Source of the DNA: Arthrobacter sp. PsM3
Lineage (GTDB): Bacteria > Actinomycetota > Actinomycetes > Actinomycetales > Micrococcaceae
Length of the DNA: 64,000 bases
NCBI RefSeq assembly: GCF_030433895.1
Contig: NZ_JARUXE010000006.1
Span: 1-64,000, forward strand
Direction: 5' to 3'
Shown: positions 17,041 through 24,406 of the stretch, piece after piece
Position numbering within the stretch: the first letter of the stretch is position 1
Layout of the letters: every line of letters starts with the position of its first letter
Position numbers and translations under genes: made by a program
Notes under the pieces: model-generated
What the model was told of the DNA's origin: nothing
What the model saw: only the letters and a program-made list of their open reading frames with translations
Databases searched by the model: none

Positions 17041-17229
17041 GCCGTGCCGGGCCCGGGGCGTTGCTCCGGGCCATGGCACTGCGGTTGCGGGGCTTTATGC
17101 GGAATGACGATGGTGTGAACAAGAGTCAGTCAGCGGGCGGGTTCCTTGCGGGAAGCCTCATCCAAGGTCCGGGTGGTGTGCCGGGGTGCTTGTAGCCTGT
17201 GGGAACCGGCGGTGGCCCGTGTCCCTTTG

Positions 17230-17259
17230 TTGTCACTATTTCAACAGAAGTCCTACAGT
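17230..17259 (+). promoter_or_regulatory. Possible promoter of the Lrp-type regulator
   Basis: TTGTCA (17230-17235) and TACAGT (17254-17259) are separated by 18 bases. Matches are 5/6 and 4/6 to the sigma-70 hexamers. It lies about 75 bases upstream of the start. AT content here is clearly higher than in the neighbourhood. Low-confidence reading. Confidence 0.35.
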
Positions 17260-17333
17260 TGGCACAATAGGCAGGGATTACACTAGTCGGACTGATCAAT
17301 TCAGGCAGGAATCACGTACAGGAAGTGGTCACA

Positions 17334-17792
17334 TTGCAGGAACTCGACGCTACGGACAGGCGGATTCTCCTCGCCCTCGATGAGGATCCCCGGCTGCCGA
17401 TCATGGTGCTGGCCCAGAAGCTGGCCCTGGCGCGCGGCACCGTGCAGTCCCGGCTGGAGCGGATGGCGGCGTCGGGCGCCCTGCGGCCGAACAGCAGCCG
17501 GGTGCTGCCCTCGGCGCTGGGCCGGGGGGTGGCGGCCTCGGTGAGTGCGGAACTGGACCAGAGCCACCTGAACGAGGCGATCGCCGCGCTGCGGAACATC
17601 CCCGAGGTGCTCGAATGCCACGCCCCGGCCGGCGAGACCGACCTGCTGATCCGGGTGGTAGCGAAGAGCCCGGATGACCTGTACCGCGTCTCCGAGGAAA
17701 TCCGGCTTTGTCCCGGCATTGTGCGGACCTCCACGAGCATGTTCCTGCGTGAGGTCATTCCCTACCGGACAACGGGGCTGCTGGGCTCCTGA
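17334..17792 (+). CDS. Lrp/AsnC-family transcriptional regulator
   Basis: About 152 residues. An N-terminal helix-turn-helix (LDATDRRILLALDEDPRLPIMVLAQKLALARGTVQSRLERM) is followed by a RAM ligand domain (roughly 65-140). I placed the start at TTG 17334 because GGAAG lies eight bases before it; the alternative GTG at 17325 overlaps that ribosome site. There is no obvious partner gene: the downstream gene is a lipoprotein. It likely senses an amino acid, with an unknown regulon. Confidence 0.88.
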   Translation: MQELDATDRRILLALDEDPRLPIMVLAQKLALARGTVQSRLERMAASGALRPNSSRVLPSALGRGVAASVSAELDQSHLNEAIAALRNIPEVLECHAPAGETDLLIRVVAKSPDDLYRVSEEIRLCPGIVRTSTSMFLREVIPYRTTGLLGS

Positions 17793-17896
17793 TTCTCCTG
17801 CCGCGCCGGCGGGGAGTCCTCCCCATCGCTGCCTGCGCCGGATTGCGGCTACGCTGACCTGGGGATTCAAGCTGGTACAGCCAAAGCGGGGGACAG

Positions 17897-17998
17897 ATGG
17901 CGGACAACTTTTGCGGGGCGGATGCCGCCCGGCTGCGCCGACAGGCCGGGGACCTGGCCGGCGGCGGCCGCTGCAGTGCCCAGGGGGTCCGGGGATGA
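17897..17998 (+). CDS. 33-residue micro-ORF coupled to the lipoprotein gene
   Basis: A short frame (MADNFCGADAARLRRQAGDL...) preceded by a strong GGGGGA ribosome site. It ends in GGATGA, where the ATG is the start of the lipoprotein gene, so the two are translationally coupled. The first 20 residues look like the N terminus of small actinobacterial WXG100-type or related helical proteins, so this could be a truncated remnant or a leader peptide. No homology can be proven at this length. Confidence 0.4.
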   Translation: MADNFCGADAARLRRQAGDLAGGGRCSAQGVRG

Positions 17999-18723
17999 CG
18001 CACCTCCGGGCCAGGCCTTGGGCTGCCGCCCTCGCCGCAGCGGCCCTGGGCTCAAGCCTCCTGGTCACGGGCTGCCAACCGGCCGGTCCGCCCTCCGGCT
18101 CTGCCTCCGTGCCGGGTCCGTCCCAGGGGGACACTGCGGCATCCTCTGAATATTCCGCCCTCGACGCTGCAGGTGTGCAGCAGATCGAAAGCAGCCGCAG
18201 GGCACGACTGGACATGAGGGGCGGGGAGCTGCTCAAGTCAGCGGTGCGCGTCACGGACGACGCCGGCGGTCCGGAAATCAGCACCCATGGCGCGGGCAAG
18301 ATCGCGCTCACCGTCGCCGCTCCGAGCGGCGAGATCCGGGGGCAGACGGACCGCATCCGTTTTCTGACCACGGACACCCAGCCCGATTTCAGCCAGGTCA
18401 CGTACTTCCTGAGCGCGGATACCCGGGACGAGTACTTCGCCCTGATTCGCGACGGGGTACAGCGGTACGGCATCGAGAGCCGCGCTGCGGAAGCGTGGAT
18501 AGCCTCCATCAGCGGCCAGCCGGAGGGGAAGAGCAGCTTCGCCCTCGGCCCGGGCACCGCCACCGGCCTTAACGTGAGCTATGACCTCCGCTACGACGGC
18601 TCGAAGGACGTCCAGGTCATCATCGTGCAGGTCAGCCCTGTCCGGCAGTCCCGGAAACACCACCGCCGCAGCCTACACCGGCGGCCCGGTATTGGTTTTC
18701 AGGTTCTTCATGACCAGCGTTGA
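17995..18723 (+). CDS. Putative lipoprotein of unknown function
   Basis: A 242-residue protein with an Ala-rich hydrophobic N terminus and the lipobox VTGC (about 24-27), predicting an exported lipid-anchored protein. The mature part is soluble with alternating strands, mentions of DTRDEYFALIRDGVQRYGI and no recognised domain. The start ATG overlaps the stop of the 33-residue micro-ORF. The last 17 codons overlap the convergent Lrp gene (18673-18723) and are Arg/His-rich, so the true conserved protein may end near IIVQVSPV. Not assigned to a family. Confidence 0.6.
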   Translation: MTHLRARPWAAALAAAALGSSLLVTGCQPAGPPSGSASVPGPSQGDTAASSEYSALDAAGVQQIESSRRARLDMRGGELLKSAVRVTDDAGGPEISTHGAGKIALTVAAPSGEIRGQTDRIRFLTTDTQPDFSQVTYFLSADTRDEYFALIRDGVQRYGIESRAAEAWIASISGQPEGKSSFALGPGTATGLNVSYDLRYDGSKDVQVIIVQVSPVRQSRKHHRRSLHRRPGIGFQVLHDQR

Positions 18724-19128
18724 CGTCAACCGCTCGACGCCGGGCAGCGAGGTCAGCTCGCTGTCGTAGAAGCGCTGGTAGGCGGGCAGGTCCTCGGCGA
18801 TGACTTTAAGCAGGTAGTCGGGGGAACCGAACAGCCGCTGGGCCTCCACGATGTTGGGGTTGTCAGCCACGCGGTTCTCGAAAATCTCCATCGTTGCCCG
18901 GTCCACCTGGCGGAGCGTGACGAACACGATCGCCTCGAACCCGAGCCCCACCGCGGCCGGATCGATGTCCGCCCGGTAGCCGCGGATGACGCCGGATGCC
19001 TCCAGGTCGCGGAGCCGCCGGTGGCATGGAGCCACGGTCAGTCCCACCTTGGCGGCGAGCGCCGTTGCCGTCATGCGGCCGTCCTCTTTGAGATGACGCA
19101 AAATACTTCTGTCCAAGTGGTCAATCAC
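18673..19128 (-). CDS. Lrp/AsnC-family regulator divergent from a LysE exporter
   Basis: A 151-residue Lrp-type protein: helix-turn-helix (LDRSILRHLKEDGRMTATALAAKVGLTVAPCHRRLRDLEASG) and a C-terminal RAM domain. The GTG start is seven bases after a -10-like TAAGAT on the minus strand with no ribosome site, so the mRNA is probably leaderless. The divergent LysE-family exporter makes amino acid-induced export control the likely function, as with Lrp/BrnFE or LysG/LysE. Its 3' end overlaps the lipoprotein gene. Confidence 0.9.
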   Translation of the reverse strand: MIDHLDRSILRHLKEDGRMTATALAAKVGLTVAPCHRRLRDLEASGVIRGYRADIDPAAVGLGFEAIVFVTLRQVDRATMEIFENRVADNPNIVEAQRLFGSPDYLLKVIAEDLPAYQRFYDSELTSLPGVERLTSTLVMKNLKTNTGPPV

Positions 19129-19184
19129 GCAATAATCTTACCGTCTGGCGGCGTTTTACCGCGAAAAGAGGGAACACTTCTGGC

Positions 19185-19201
19185 GGAAATTTTCCTAGAC
19201 T
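19185..19201. promoter_or_regulatory. Promoter element and palindrome before the LysE-type gene
   Basis: GGAAA-T-TTTCC (19185-19195) is a perfect AT-cored palindrome. It abuts the -10 candidate TAGACT (19196-19201). Lrp-family operators are AT-rich dyads, so this is a candidate site for the divergently encoded Lrp protein. Confidence 0.45.
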
Positions 19202-19231
19202 TTTCCTGTACCCGCCCCTCAGGAGACCGCC

Positions 19232-19882
19232 ATGAACCCTCAGCTTTTCCTCGCCTTTCTGGTGGTCGCCGGCGCCCTTGCCTGCACCCCCGGGGTCGAC
19301 TGGGCCTATTCCATCACCGCAGGGCTGAAGCAACGCAGCTTCGTGCCCGCGGTCGCGGGACTCTGCGGCGGCTACCTGCTGCACACTGTGCTTCTGGTCG
19401 CGGGCCTGGCGGCCCTGCTCACCGGGATCCCGGGTGTGCTGGGGTGGCTGACGGCGGCCGGCGCGGCCTACCTCCTCTGGCTCGGACTTACTACCATCCA
19501 ATCCTGGCGCGGGGCGAGCTTCGGCAGCGCCGAGGCGCGGGCGCCGGGGAACCAATTCCGGACCTTCCTGCAGGGCATGGGCACCAGCGGCATCAACCCG
19601 AAGGGCCTGCTGTTCTACGTGGCCCTGGTGCCGCAGTTTGTCAGCCCGGAGGCGTCGCTGCCGGTGCCGGTGCAGTCCGGCCTCCTGGGCCTGACCTTCG
19701 TGCTGCTGGTCGCAGTGGTCTACAGCTGCGTTGCGTTGCTGGCACGGAAACTGCTGCACTCCCGGCCGGGCGCGGCGCGGAGGGTGACGCTCGCCAGCGG
19801 CATCATCATGGTGGCCCTGGGGGCTGTGCTGCTGTCCGAGCAGCTAGTTCCGTTCCTGGGCCACGCCCTGTCGCGCGGCTGA
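19232..19882 (+). CDS. LysE-family amino acid exporter
   Basis: A 216-residue membrane protein with about six helices, typical of LysE/RhtB efflux proteins. The N-terminal helix ends in CTPGVDWAYSITAGLKQ, the position of the conserved G-P-N/T-G motif, and GTSGINPKGLLFYVALVPQF is the conserved mid-protein motif. It exports amino acids or related solutes. A ribosome site AGGAG precedes the ATG. The divergent Lrp gene is its probable regulator. Substrate unknown. Confidence 0.88.
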   Translation: MNPQLFLAFLVVAGALACTPGVDWAYSITAGLKQRSFVPAVAGLCGGYLLHTVLLVAGLAALLTGIPGVLGWLTAAGAAYLLWLGLTTIQSWRGASFGSAEARAPGNQFRTFLQGMGTSGINPKGLLFYVALVPQFVSPEASLPVPVQSGLLGLTFVLLVAVVYSCVALLARKLLHSRPGAARRVTLASGIIMVALGAVLLSEQLVPFLGHALSRG

Positions 19883-19884
19883 GG

Positions 19885-20241
19885 TCACTTGCGCTTCATG
19901 TACCACTCGGTGAACGCCGTGGCGCGGCCGTCCCCTGTCAGCTGGATGATCCACAGGTTGTCGTAGCTGCGGCTGTTGCCTCGGTACTCGGTGCGGCCCT
20001 GCACGAAGGCCCGCCCGCCGTCGACCCCCAGGAGTTTCCACCCGAACGTCCAGTCCCCCGGCTCATCCCGCGCGGCGATCCAGCGCTCCACGATCTCCTC
20101 GCGCCCGGTCCACGGCTCGGGATCGTCCGGGCGGGTGGCGTACACAGCGTCCTCGGTGAAGAGGGCCCTGATGTCCTCCGGATCGTTTGACGTCCAGGCT
20201 GTGATGTAGTGCTGCATCCAGCGCGTTGAGGCATCTCTCAT
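19885..20241 (-). CDS. SnoaL-like (NTF2-fold) protein
   Basis: A 118-residue small cytoplasmic protein of the NTF2-like fold. The pattern is HYITAWTSNDPEDIRALFTEDAVY, then WTGREEIVERWIAARDE and a strand-rich C-terminal half (VQGRTEYRGNSRSYDNLWIIQL). Such proteins are usually small-molecule binding or isomerase-like, but no active site can be named. It converges on the LysE gene with a two-base gap. Confidence 0.75.
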   Translation of the reverse strand: MRDASTRWMQHYITAWTSNDPEDIRALFTEDAVYATRPDDPEPWTGREEIVERWIAARDEPGDWTFGWKLLGVDGGRAFVQGRTEYRGNSRSYDNLWIIQLTGDGRATAFTEWYMKRK

Positions 20242-20313
20242 GCGTCGTTTTTACTCCCTGTTTCCGGCGGCCGGCAAGGGTTGTGTATCCGGCGCGGGAC
20301 CTTTTGCCCTGGT

Positions 20314-21303
20314 TCAGTCGTCATCGGTCCAGCCGTATTCGCGGTCCCAGAGCTCATGCAGCTCCGCGTCCTTGCGGATGGCCCGGACCGTTTCCAGTTC
20401 CACGGGCTGGCGGTGTTGCCACTCCAGCCGGTTCAACGCCTTCCGCCCGTTGTCCAGCAGCAGGAGCGCCCGGTCCGTCAGGGCATCGCTGCGGAGTGTG
20501 AAGTCGGTCCCGCGCCGGCGCAGGACCTCCTGCAGGACGGCCCGGGCGGACGCGTTGGCACCAAGCTTCCGGAGCGAGCGTGCCCGCACCAGGAGCAGCG
20601 CCGCCGCGAGGTCATCACCGTTGCGCAGCCCGTCAGTGTCTTCCACCACGTCCCCGTGCCGCCCCAGGACGGCGGCGAGCGAGCACCGCGCCAGCGCCAT
20701 GGGCAACGACGGCGGCAGTCCGGTCAGCGCCGCGAGGGCAGCCTCGGTCTGGCCGGCCTCGCGCAACGAGTGGGAAAGCGCCAGGAACACCCCTTCCTCG
20801 CTGAAGAGAACCGGAACCTCGACCCGCTCGGCCACGGTCACCCGGGTGACAACCCGGCTTAGATAGGCGGAGGCATAAAGGTTCGCGTCGTCCTCGTTCC
20901 TGGTCAGCATCCCGCGCTGGAGCAGTTCAGCGGCGCGCAGGTGGCCGCCGTGGGCGTAGCTCAGCAGCCCCGCCATCAGGTAGCACAGCCCGGCCCACCC
21001 GGGGTAGCTGTGCGCCAGGGCGATCAGCCGGTTTGGGTCCGAGCTGCCGAAGATCGCGGCGTGCACCTCCTTCGCGGCCTTGCCCGGCGCCTTGCGGCCC
21101 ACTTTGCCGAGCCGCGGTGCGCCGCCCTCCACGGGCAGGATACCGCGGGTCCGTCCGGCCAGGATTCCGGAGACCGCACCCCCTACACCTTCGGCGAGGC
21201 CGCGGACCGGCGTCCGGATGACCGCCGTGCGGAACGGCGTCAGGTCGCGGAGGTCGCGGTAAAGGACGGGGCGGGGTGCGGATTCTGCTGGTCCGGCGCT
21301 CAT
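20314..21303 (-). CDS. Conserved hypothetical helical-repeat protein
   Basis: A 329-residue soluble protein. From residue 95 onwards it is made of Ala/Leu-rich helical pairs (for example AGLCYLMAGLLSYAHGGHLRAAELLQRGM, EEGVFLALSHSLREAGQTEAALAAL, ARSLRKLGANASARAVLQEVL) that look like degenerate TPR repeats. The Arg/Gly-rich N-terminal region is probably extended, and the tail is acidic (DREYGWTDDD). No catalytic motif is visible. A scaffold or protein-interaction role is the only inference available. Confidence 0.6.
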   Translation of the reverse strand: MSAGPAESAPRPVLYRDLRDLTPFRTAVIRTPVRGLAEGVGGAVSGILAGRTRGILPVEGGAPRLGKVGRKAPGKAAKEVHAAIFGSSDPNRLIALAHSYPGWAGLCYLMAGLLSYAHGGHLRAAELLQRGMLTRNEDDANLYASAYLSRVVTRVTVAERVEVPVLFSEEGVFLALSHSLREAGQTEAALAALTGLPPSLPMALARCSLAAVLGRHGDVVEDTDGLRNGDDLAAALLLVRARSLRKLGANASARAVLQEVLRRRGTDFTLRSDALTDRALLLLDNGRKALNRLEWQHRQPVELETVRAIRKDAELHELWDREYGWTDDD

Positions 21304-21340
21304 ACCTCCATGCTAGTTCTCTGCGGGAGGCCGCGGCAGG

Positions 21341-21841
21341 CTAGGCCGCAGCCGAAATCCACAGGCCGATCACCCAGGTGCTGCCGGCAAGGCAGGCGAG
21401 CCCGAACTCCACGATCATTCCCAGCCCCGTGGCCTTCAGTGCGGCCCAACTCGATGCCATCGCGGTGCCGAAAGCGCGCGTGCGGTGCAGTTCACTCAGC
21501 AGGAGACCGGCGGCGAACCCCACGAACAGGCCCACGACGGGAATGATCAACATTCCCACGACACCGAAGACGAGCCCGGCCACCACCGAGCGGCCGGGAA
21601 TGCTGTGTTGTTTGAGCTTCCGGCCGGTCAGGACCGCGCTGGCGGCCATCCCGGCGAGGACGAAGACCAGGCCGATCCCGAAGACCACCCAGCCGGTGGT
21701 TCCGGCGCCGCCCCAGATAGCCCAGGCCAGCAGGCTCAGACCGATCAGGATGCTGCCGGGAAGCACGGGGATGACGGTGCCGGCCACGCCCACAAGGATG
21801 GCGAGGCCACACACGATCGTCACAACTGTCTCGGTGTTCAT
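21341..21841 (-). CDS. DUF456-family membrane protein
   Basis: A 166-residue membrane protein with four to five hydrophobic segments. The start VCGLAILVGVAGTVIPVLPGSILI is characteristic of DUF456, and the glycine-rich helix GLVFGVVGMLIIPVVGLFVGFAAGLLLSEL completes the pattern. Function unknown in the family. It is the gene downstream of the TPR-like gene's reverse neighbour, with separate promoters likely. Confidence 0.8.
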   Translation of the reverse strand: MNTETVVTIVCGLAILVGVAGTVIPVLPGSILIGLSLLAWAIWGGAGTTGWVVFGIGLVFVLAGMAASAVLTGRKLKQHSIPGRSVVAGLVFGVVGMLIIPVVGLFVGFAAGLLLSELHRTRAFGTAMASSWAALKATGLGMIVEFGLACLAGSTWVIGLWISAAA

Positions 21842-21915
21842 CGCCCCAGTCTAGGTCGCGCTAGGTCGCGACAGCGGGCGGTCCGGGGCGGTCCGCCAGG
21901 AGGGCGCCGGAGCGC

Positions 21916-21967
21916 AAAAGACGGCGACGGCGCCGCATCCCCCAAGGAAGCGCCGCCGTCGTCGTCT
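21916..21967 (-). terminator. Rho-independent terminator of the malic enzyme gene
   Basis: On the minus strand, an imperfect GC-rich stem (arms near GACGACGGCGGCGC and GCGCCGTCGCCGTC) is followed by TTTT. It begins about 12 bases after the malic enzyme stop. This is the clearest stem-plus-T terminator in the window. Confidence 0.7.
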
Positions 21968-21979
21968 GTTTAGCTATTG

Positions 21980-23191
21980 CTACTCGGCTTCAACCGCCGC
22001 GGCGACGGCGGCCGAAACTGCCGGTGCCACGCGCGGGTCCAGCGGACTGGGGACGATGTAGTCGGCCGAGAGGTCCTCTTCGGCCAGTGCCGCGATGGCG
22101 CGGGCCGCAGCCAGCTTCATGGCCGGCGTGATCCGGCGGGCGCCGGCATCGAGGGCGCCCCGGAAGATGCCGGGGAACGCGAGGACGTTGTTGATCTGGT
22201 TCGGGAAGTCGCTGCGGCCGGTGGCGACGACGGCCGCGTACCGGCGTGCTACCTCCGGCAGGACCTCGGGGTCCGGGTTGGACAGCGCGAACACGATCGA
22301 GTCCTGGCTCATGAGCTTGAGGTGCTCCTCGGCAAGCTTGGAGGAGGAGACGCCGATGAACACGTCGGCGTCCAGCAGGGCATCGGCGGGTCCGCCGGAG
22401 ACGCCGCGCGGGTTGCCGCTCAAGGCCAGCTGGGCCTTCTTGCTGGCGGGATCGGCGGCGATGTCCGCACGCTCGCTGTTGATGACACCGCGGGAGTCCA
22501 GCAGTACGACGTCGGTGATTCCGGCGGTGAGCAGCATCTGTGCCACGGCGATCCCGGCGGCGCCGGCGCCCGAGACGACAACGCGCAGCTTCTCGAGTTC
22601 GCGTCCGGTTACCTTGGCGGCGCCGGTCAGGGCCGCGAGGACGACGACGGCGGTGCCGTGCTGGTCATCGTGCATGACGGGGCAGTCGAGGGCCTCGATG
22701 AGCTTTTCCTCGAGCTCGAAGCAACGCGGCGCCGAGACATCCTCGAGGTTGACTGCGCCGAAGCTCGGACGCAGGCGGACGAGGGTCTCCACGATCTCGT
22801 CAACGTTGGTGGTGTTGAGCACCAGCGGGATGGAGTCGAGCTCGCCGAAGGCCTTGAACAGGGCTGACTTGCCCTCCATCACGGGCAGCGAGGCGCTGGC
22901 ACCGATGTCCCCGAGGCCCAGGACGGCTGTGCCGTCGCTGACGACGACGACGAGGCGCTGGGCCCACGTGAGGGTTTTGGCGAGTTCCGGGTTGGCGGCG
23001 ATGGCTCGGCTGACCTGGGCGACTCCGGGCGTGTAGGCGATGGAAAGGTCGCGCTTGCTGGCGAGCGGCACGGTGCTGGAAATTGAAAGCTTGCCGCCCT
23101 GGTGGGCCGCGAAAATTTCCTCGTCGCTGAGCACCGCTACGGGCTCTGCTGCGGACGCGGGGTCGGTGGGGTTAATCGTCTCAATGGACAC
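21980..23191 (-). CDS. NAD(P)-dependent malic enzyme
   Basis: A 403-residue enzyme decarboxylating malate to pyruvate. It shows the malic enzyme start SIAYTPGVAQVSRAI, the VSDGTAVLGLGDIGASASLPVMEGKSALFK segment with catalytic Lys, and the dinucleotide motif GAGAAGIAVAQ near residue 190. It has the short form without the phosphotransacetylase-like domain of MaeB. The 303-base upstream region holds a CRP/GlxR-type site and a dre-like site, unusual for a housekeeping gene and suggestive of carbon-source control. Cofactor preference cannot be read with certainty. Confidence 0.9.
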   Translation of the reverse strand: MSIETINPTDPASAAEPVAVLSDEEIFAAHQGGKLSISSTVPLASKRDLSIAYTPGVAQVSRAIAANPELAKTLTWAQRLVVVVSDGTAVLGLGDIGASASLPVMEGKSALFKAFGELDSIPLVLNTTNVDEIVETLVRLRPSFGAVNLEDVSAPRCFELEEKLIEALDCPVMHDDQHGTAVVVLAALTGAAKVTGRELEKLRVVVSGAGAAGIAVAQMLLTAGITDVVLLDSRGVINSERADIAADPASKKAQLALSGNPRGVSGGPADALLDADVFIGVSSSKLAEEHLKLMSQDSIVFALSNPDPEVLPEVARRYAAVVATGRSDFPNQINNVLAFPGIFRGALDAGARRITPAMKLAAARAIAALAEEDLSADYIVPSPLDPRVAPAVSAAVAAAVEAE

Positions 23192-23494
23192 TTCGTTGTC
23201 TCCTGGGGCTCACCGTGGGCATACGGCTCATGGAAGCTCAAGCACAGGGATGCTCAAGATGGTCTGGGGAACGTCAGCTGCGACCCGTGGTTGGTGGGTC
23301 TGCGGCGACGCTCCGGGGTACTGCAAGCGGCTGGGCCGCTCCGGTTCTGCAATGGTAGACAACGCGCGGCGGCGGCGACGTGATGCACGACACACCCGAG
23401 CAAATGGTGAAACGTTTATCCAACACTTTTAGTGAGCTGCATCACGAAAAAGTGCCGTTACCGTCCAGTAAAAAGTCAGATTGGTCTAGACCAG
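23192..23494. other. 303-base upstream region of the malic enzyme gene
   Basis: There is no gene here. The right third is AT-rich against the local background. It contains AGTGAGCTGCATCACG (23431-23446) inside a wider imperfect hairpin CACTTTT...AAAAAGTG, and the TGGTCTAGACCA palindrome at its right edge. The rest (23200-23390) shows nothing I can name. Confidence 0.6.
23431..23446. promoter_or_regulatory. CRP/GlxR-type site upstream of malic enzyme
   Basis: AGTGA-GCTGCA-TCACG keeps the full GTGA-N6-TCAC core of the actinobacterial CRP/GlxR consensus TGTGA-N6-TCACA. It lies 240 bp upstream of the malic enzyme start. Binding is inference. Confidence 0.55.
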
Positions 23495-23495
23495 T
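23480..23495. promoter_or_regulatory. DasR/NagR-like dre site
   Basis: ATTGGTCTAGACCAGT matches the GntR/HutC-family dre motif ACTGGTCTAGACCAGT at 15 of 16 positions. TGGTCTAGACCA is a perfect 12-bp palindrome. Its last base is the first base of the TetR gene's stop codon complement. It suggests N-acetylglucosamine-linked control of the adjacent malic enzyme gene, but no dasR gene is in the window. Confidence 0.55.
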
Positions 23496-24244
23496 TACGC
23501 CGCACGGCGGCTGCATGTCAGCAGAAAGCAGGCCTTTTTGAGGTCTTCTTCGGCCTCGAAGAGGGAAAGGCGGCGGCAGCGGACGGACTGGACCAGTCCA
23601 GTGACGGTCAGCAGCAGCACCCGGGAGATGGCGGCGTCGCCGCTCACGGCCGTGACGGCCTTTTCGGCCGCGGAGTCGATCTCCCGGAGCAGCTTCGTGG
23701 TGTCGGTGTCCTTGGAGTAGACGGCCTTGTTCAGGCACTGCTCCACGGCCGGCTGCATAAGGCGCATGTGGAAAATTTCCATCACGACGCCGGCTAGCGC
23801 CTGGGCGGGAATGTCGCCCTTCGTGTTCGCTGCGGGAGGCGTCGAGGAGCGTCCCGCAGCGCGCCCCGCGGACTTCTTCGCGGGCCTGCCGGCCGTGCCC
23901 GCAAGCGCGCCGGGCGCGGCGCCGGGCGCGACGTCGACCGGTGCGCCGGCCGGTGCGCCGGCGGCCGCATTGGCCCCGGGCGCGGCCGGGGCGTTGGCCG
24001 CATGCAGCTCCGTGAGTTGCTTGCGGTAGAGCGCCAGCACCAGCTGGGTGGCGGAGGGAAAGTAGCGGTACAGGGTGCCCAGCGGGACGTCAGCCTTGGC
24101 GGCGACCTCGGAGAGGACGACGGAGTCCAGACCCTTACGGGCGAACCCGGCGGCTACGTCGAGGATCCGGGTGTAGCGGAGCCGCTGCCGGGGCAGGGTG
24201 GGCGGAGGGGCCATCGGAGGAAGTTCTGAGTGAAATTCAGGCAT
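23495..24244 (-). CDS. TetR-family regulator with an Ala/Pro/Gly-rich insertion
   Basis: About 249 residues from the ATG at 24242-24244, which has GGAA seven bases upstream. The N-terminal TetR helix-turn-helix (RILDVAAGFARKGLDSVVLSEVAAKADVPLGTLYRYFPS) resembles KstR-type regulators, and the C-terminal helices (VVMEIFHMRLMQPAVEQCL, VSRVLLLTVTGLVQSV) form the ligand domain. Between them lies a roughly 60-residue low-complexity segment (Ala/Pro/Gly, then KKSAGRAAGR) that ordinary TetR proteins lack. The divergent or neighbouring target is unclear; the MFS gene lies upstream on the same strand. Confidence 0.85.
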   Translation of the reverse strand: MPEFHSELPPMAPPPTLPRQRLRYTRILDVAAGFARKGLDSVVLSEVAAKADVPLGTLYRYFPSATQLVLALYRKQLTELHAANAPAAPGANAAAGAPAGAPVDVAPGAAPGALAGTAGRPAKKSAGRAAGRSSTPPAANTKGDIPAQALAGVVMEIFHMRLMQPAVEQCLNKAVYSKDTDTTKLLREIDSAAEKAVTAVSGDAAISRVLLLTVTGLVQSVRCRRLSLFEAEEDLKKACFLLTCSRRAA

Positions 24245-24406
24245 CAGCAGCGTTCCGGGATCGGTTTCTCGGCAGCCGGAGGGATCCCCCCCGCAGCACT
24301 GCCGCGGCAATTCCCGTCCACTATACGCCACGCTCCCGGGCCGTCAGCGAGCCACAGAAAGCGCCGGGGCTGCCCGAACGAAGTCGCGCCCGCGGTGGGC
24401 CCGGAG

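Noticed and set aside
16860..17100. T-box riboswitch upstream of gluQ
   Set aside because: The conserved T-box sequence is not present on the minus strand.
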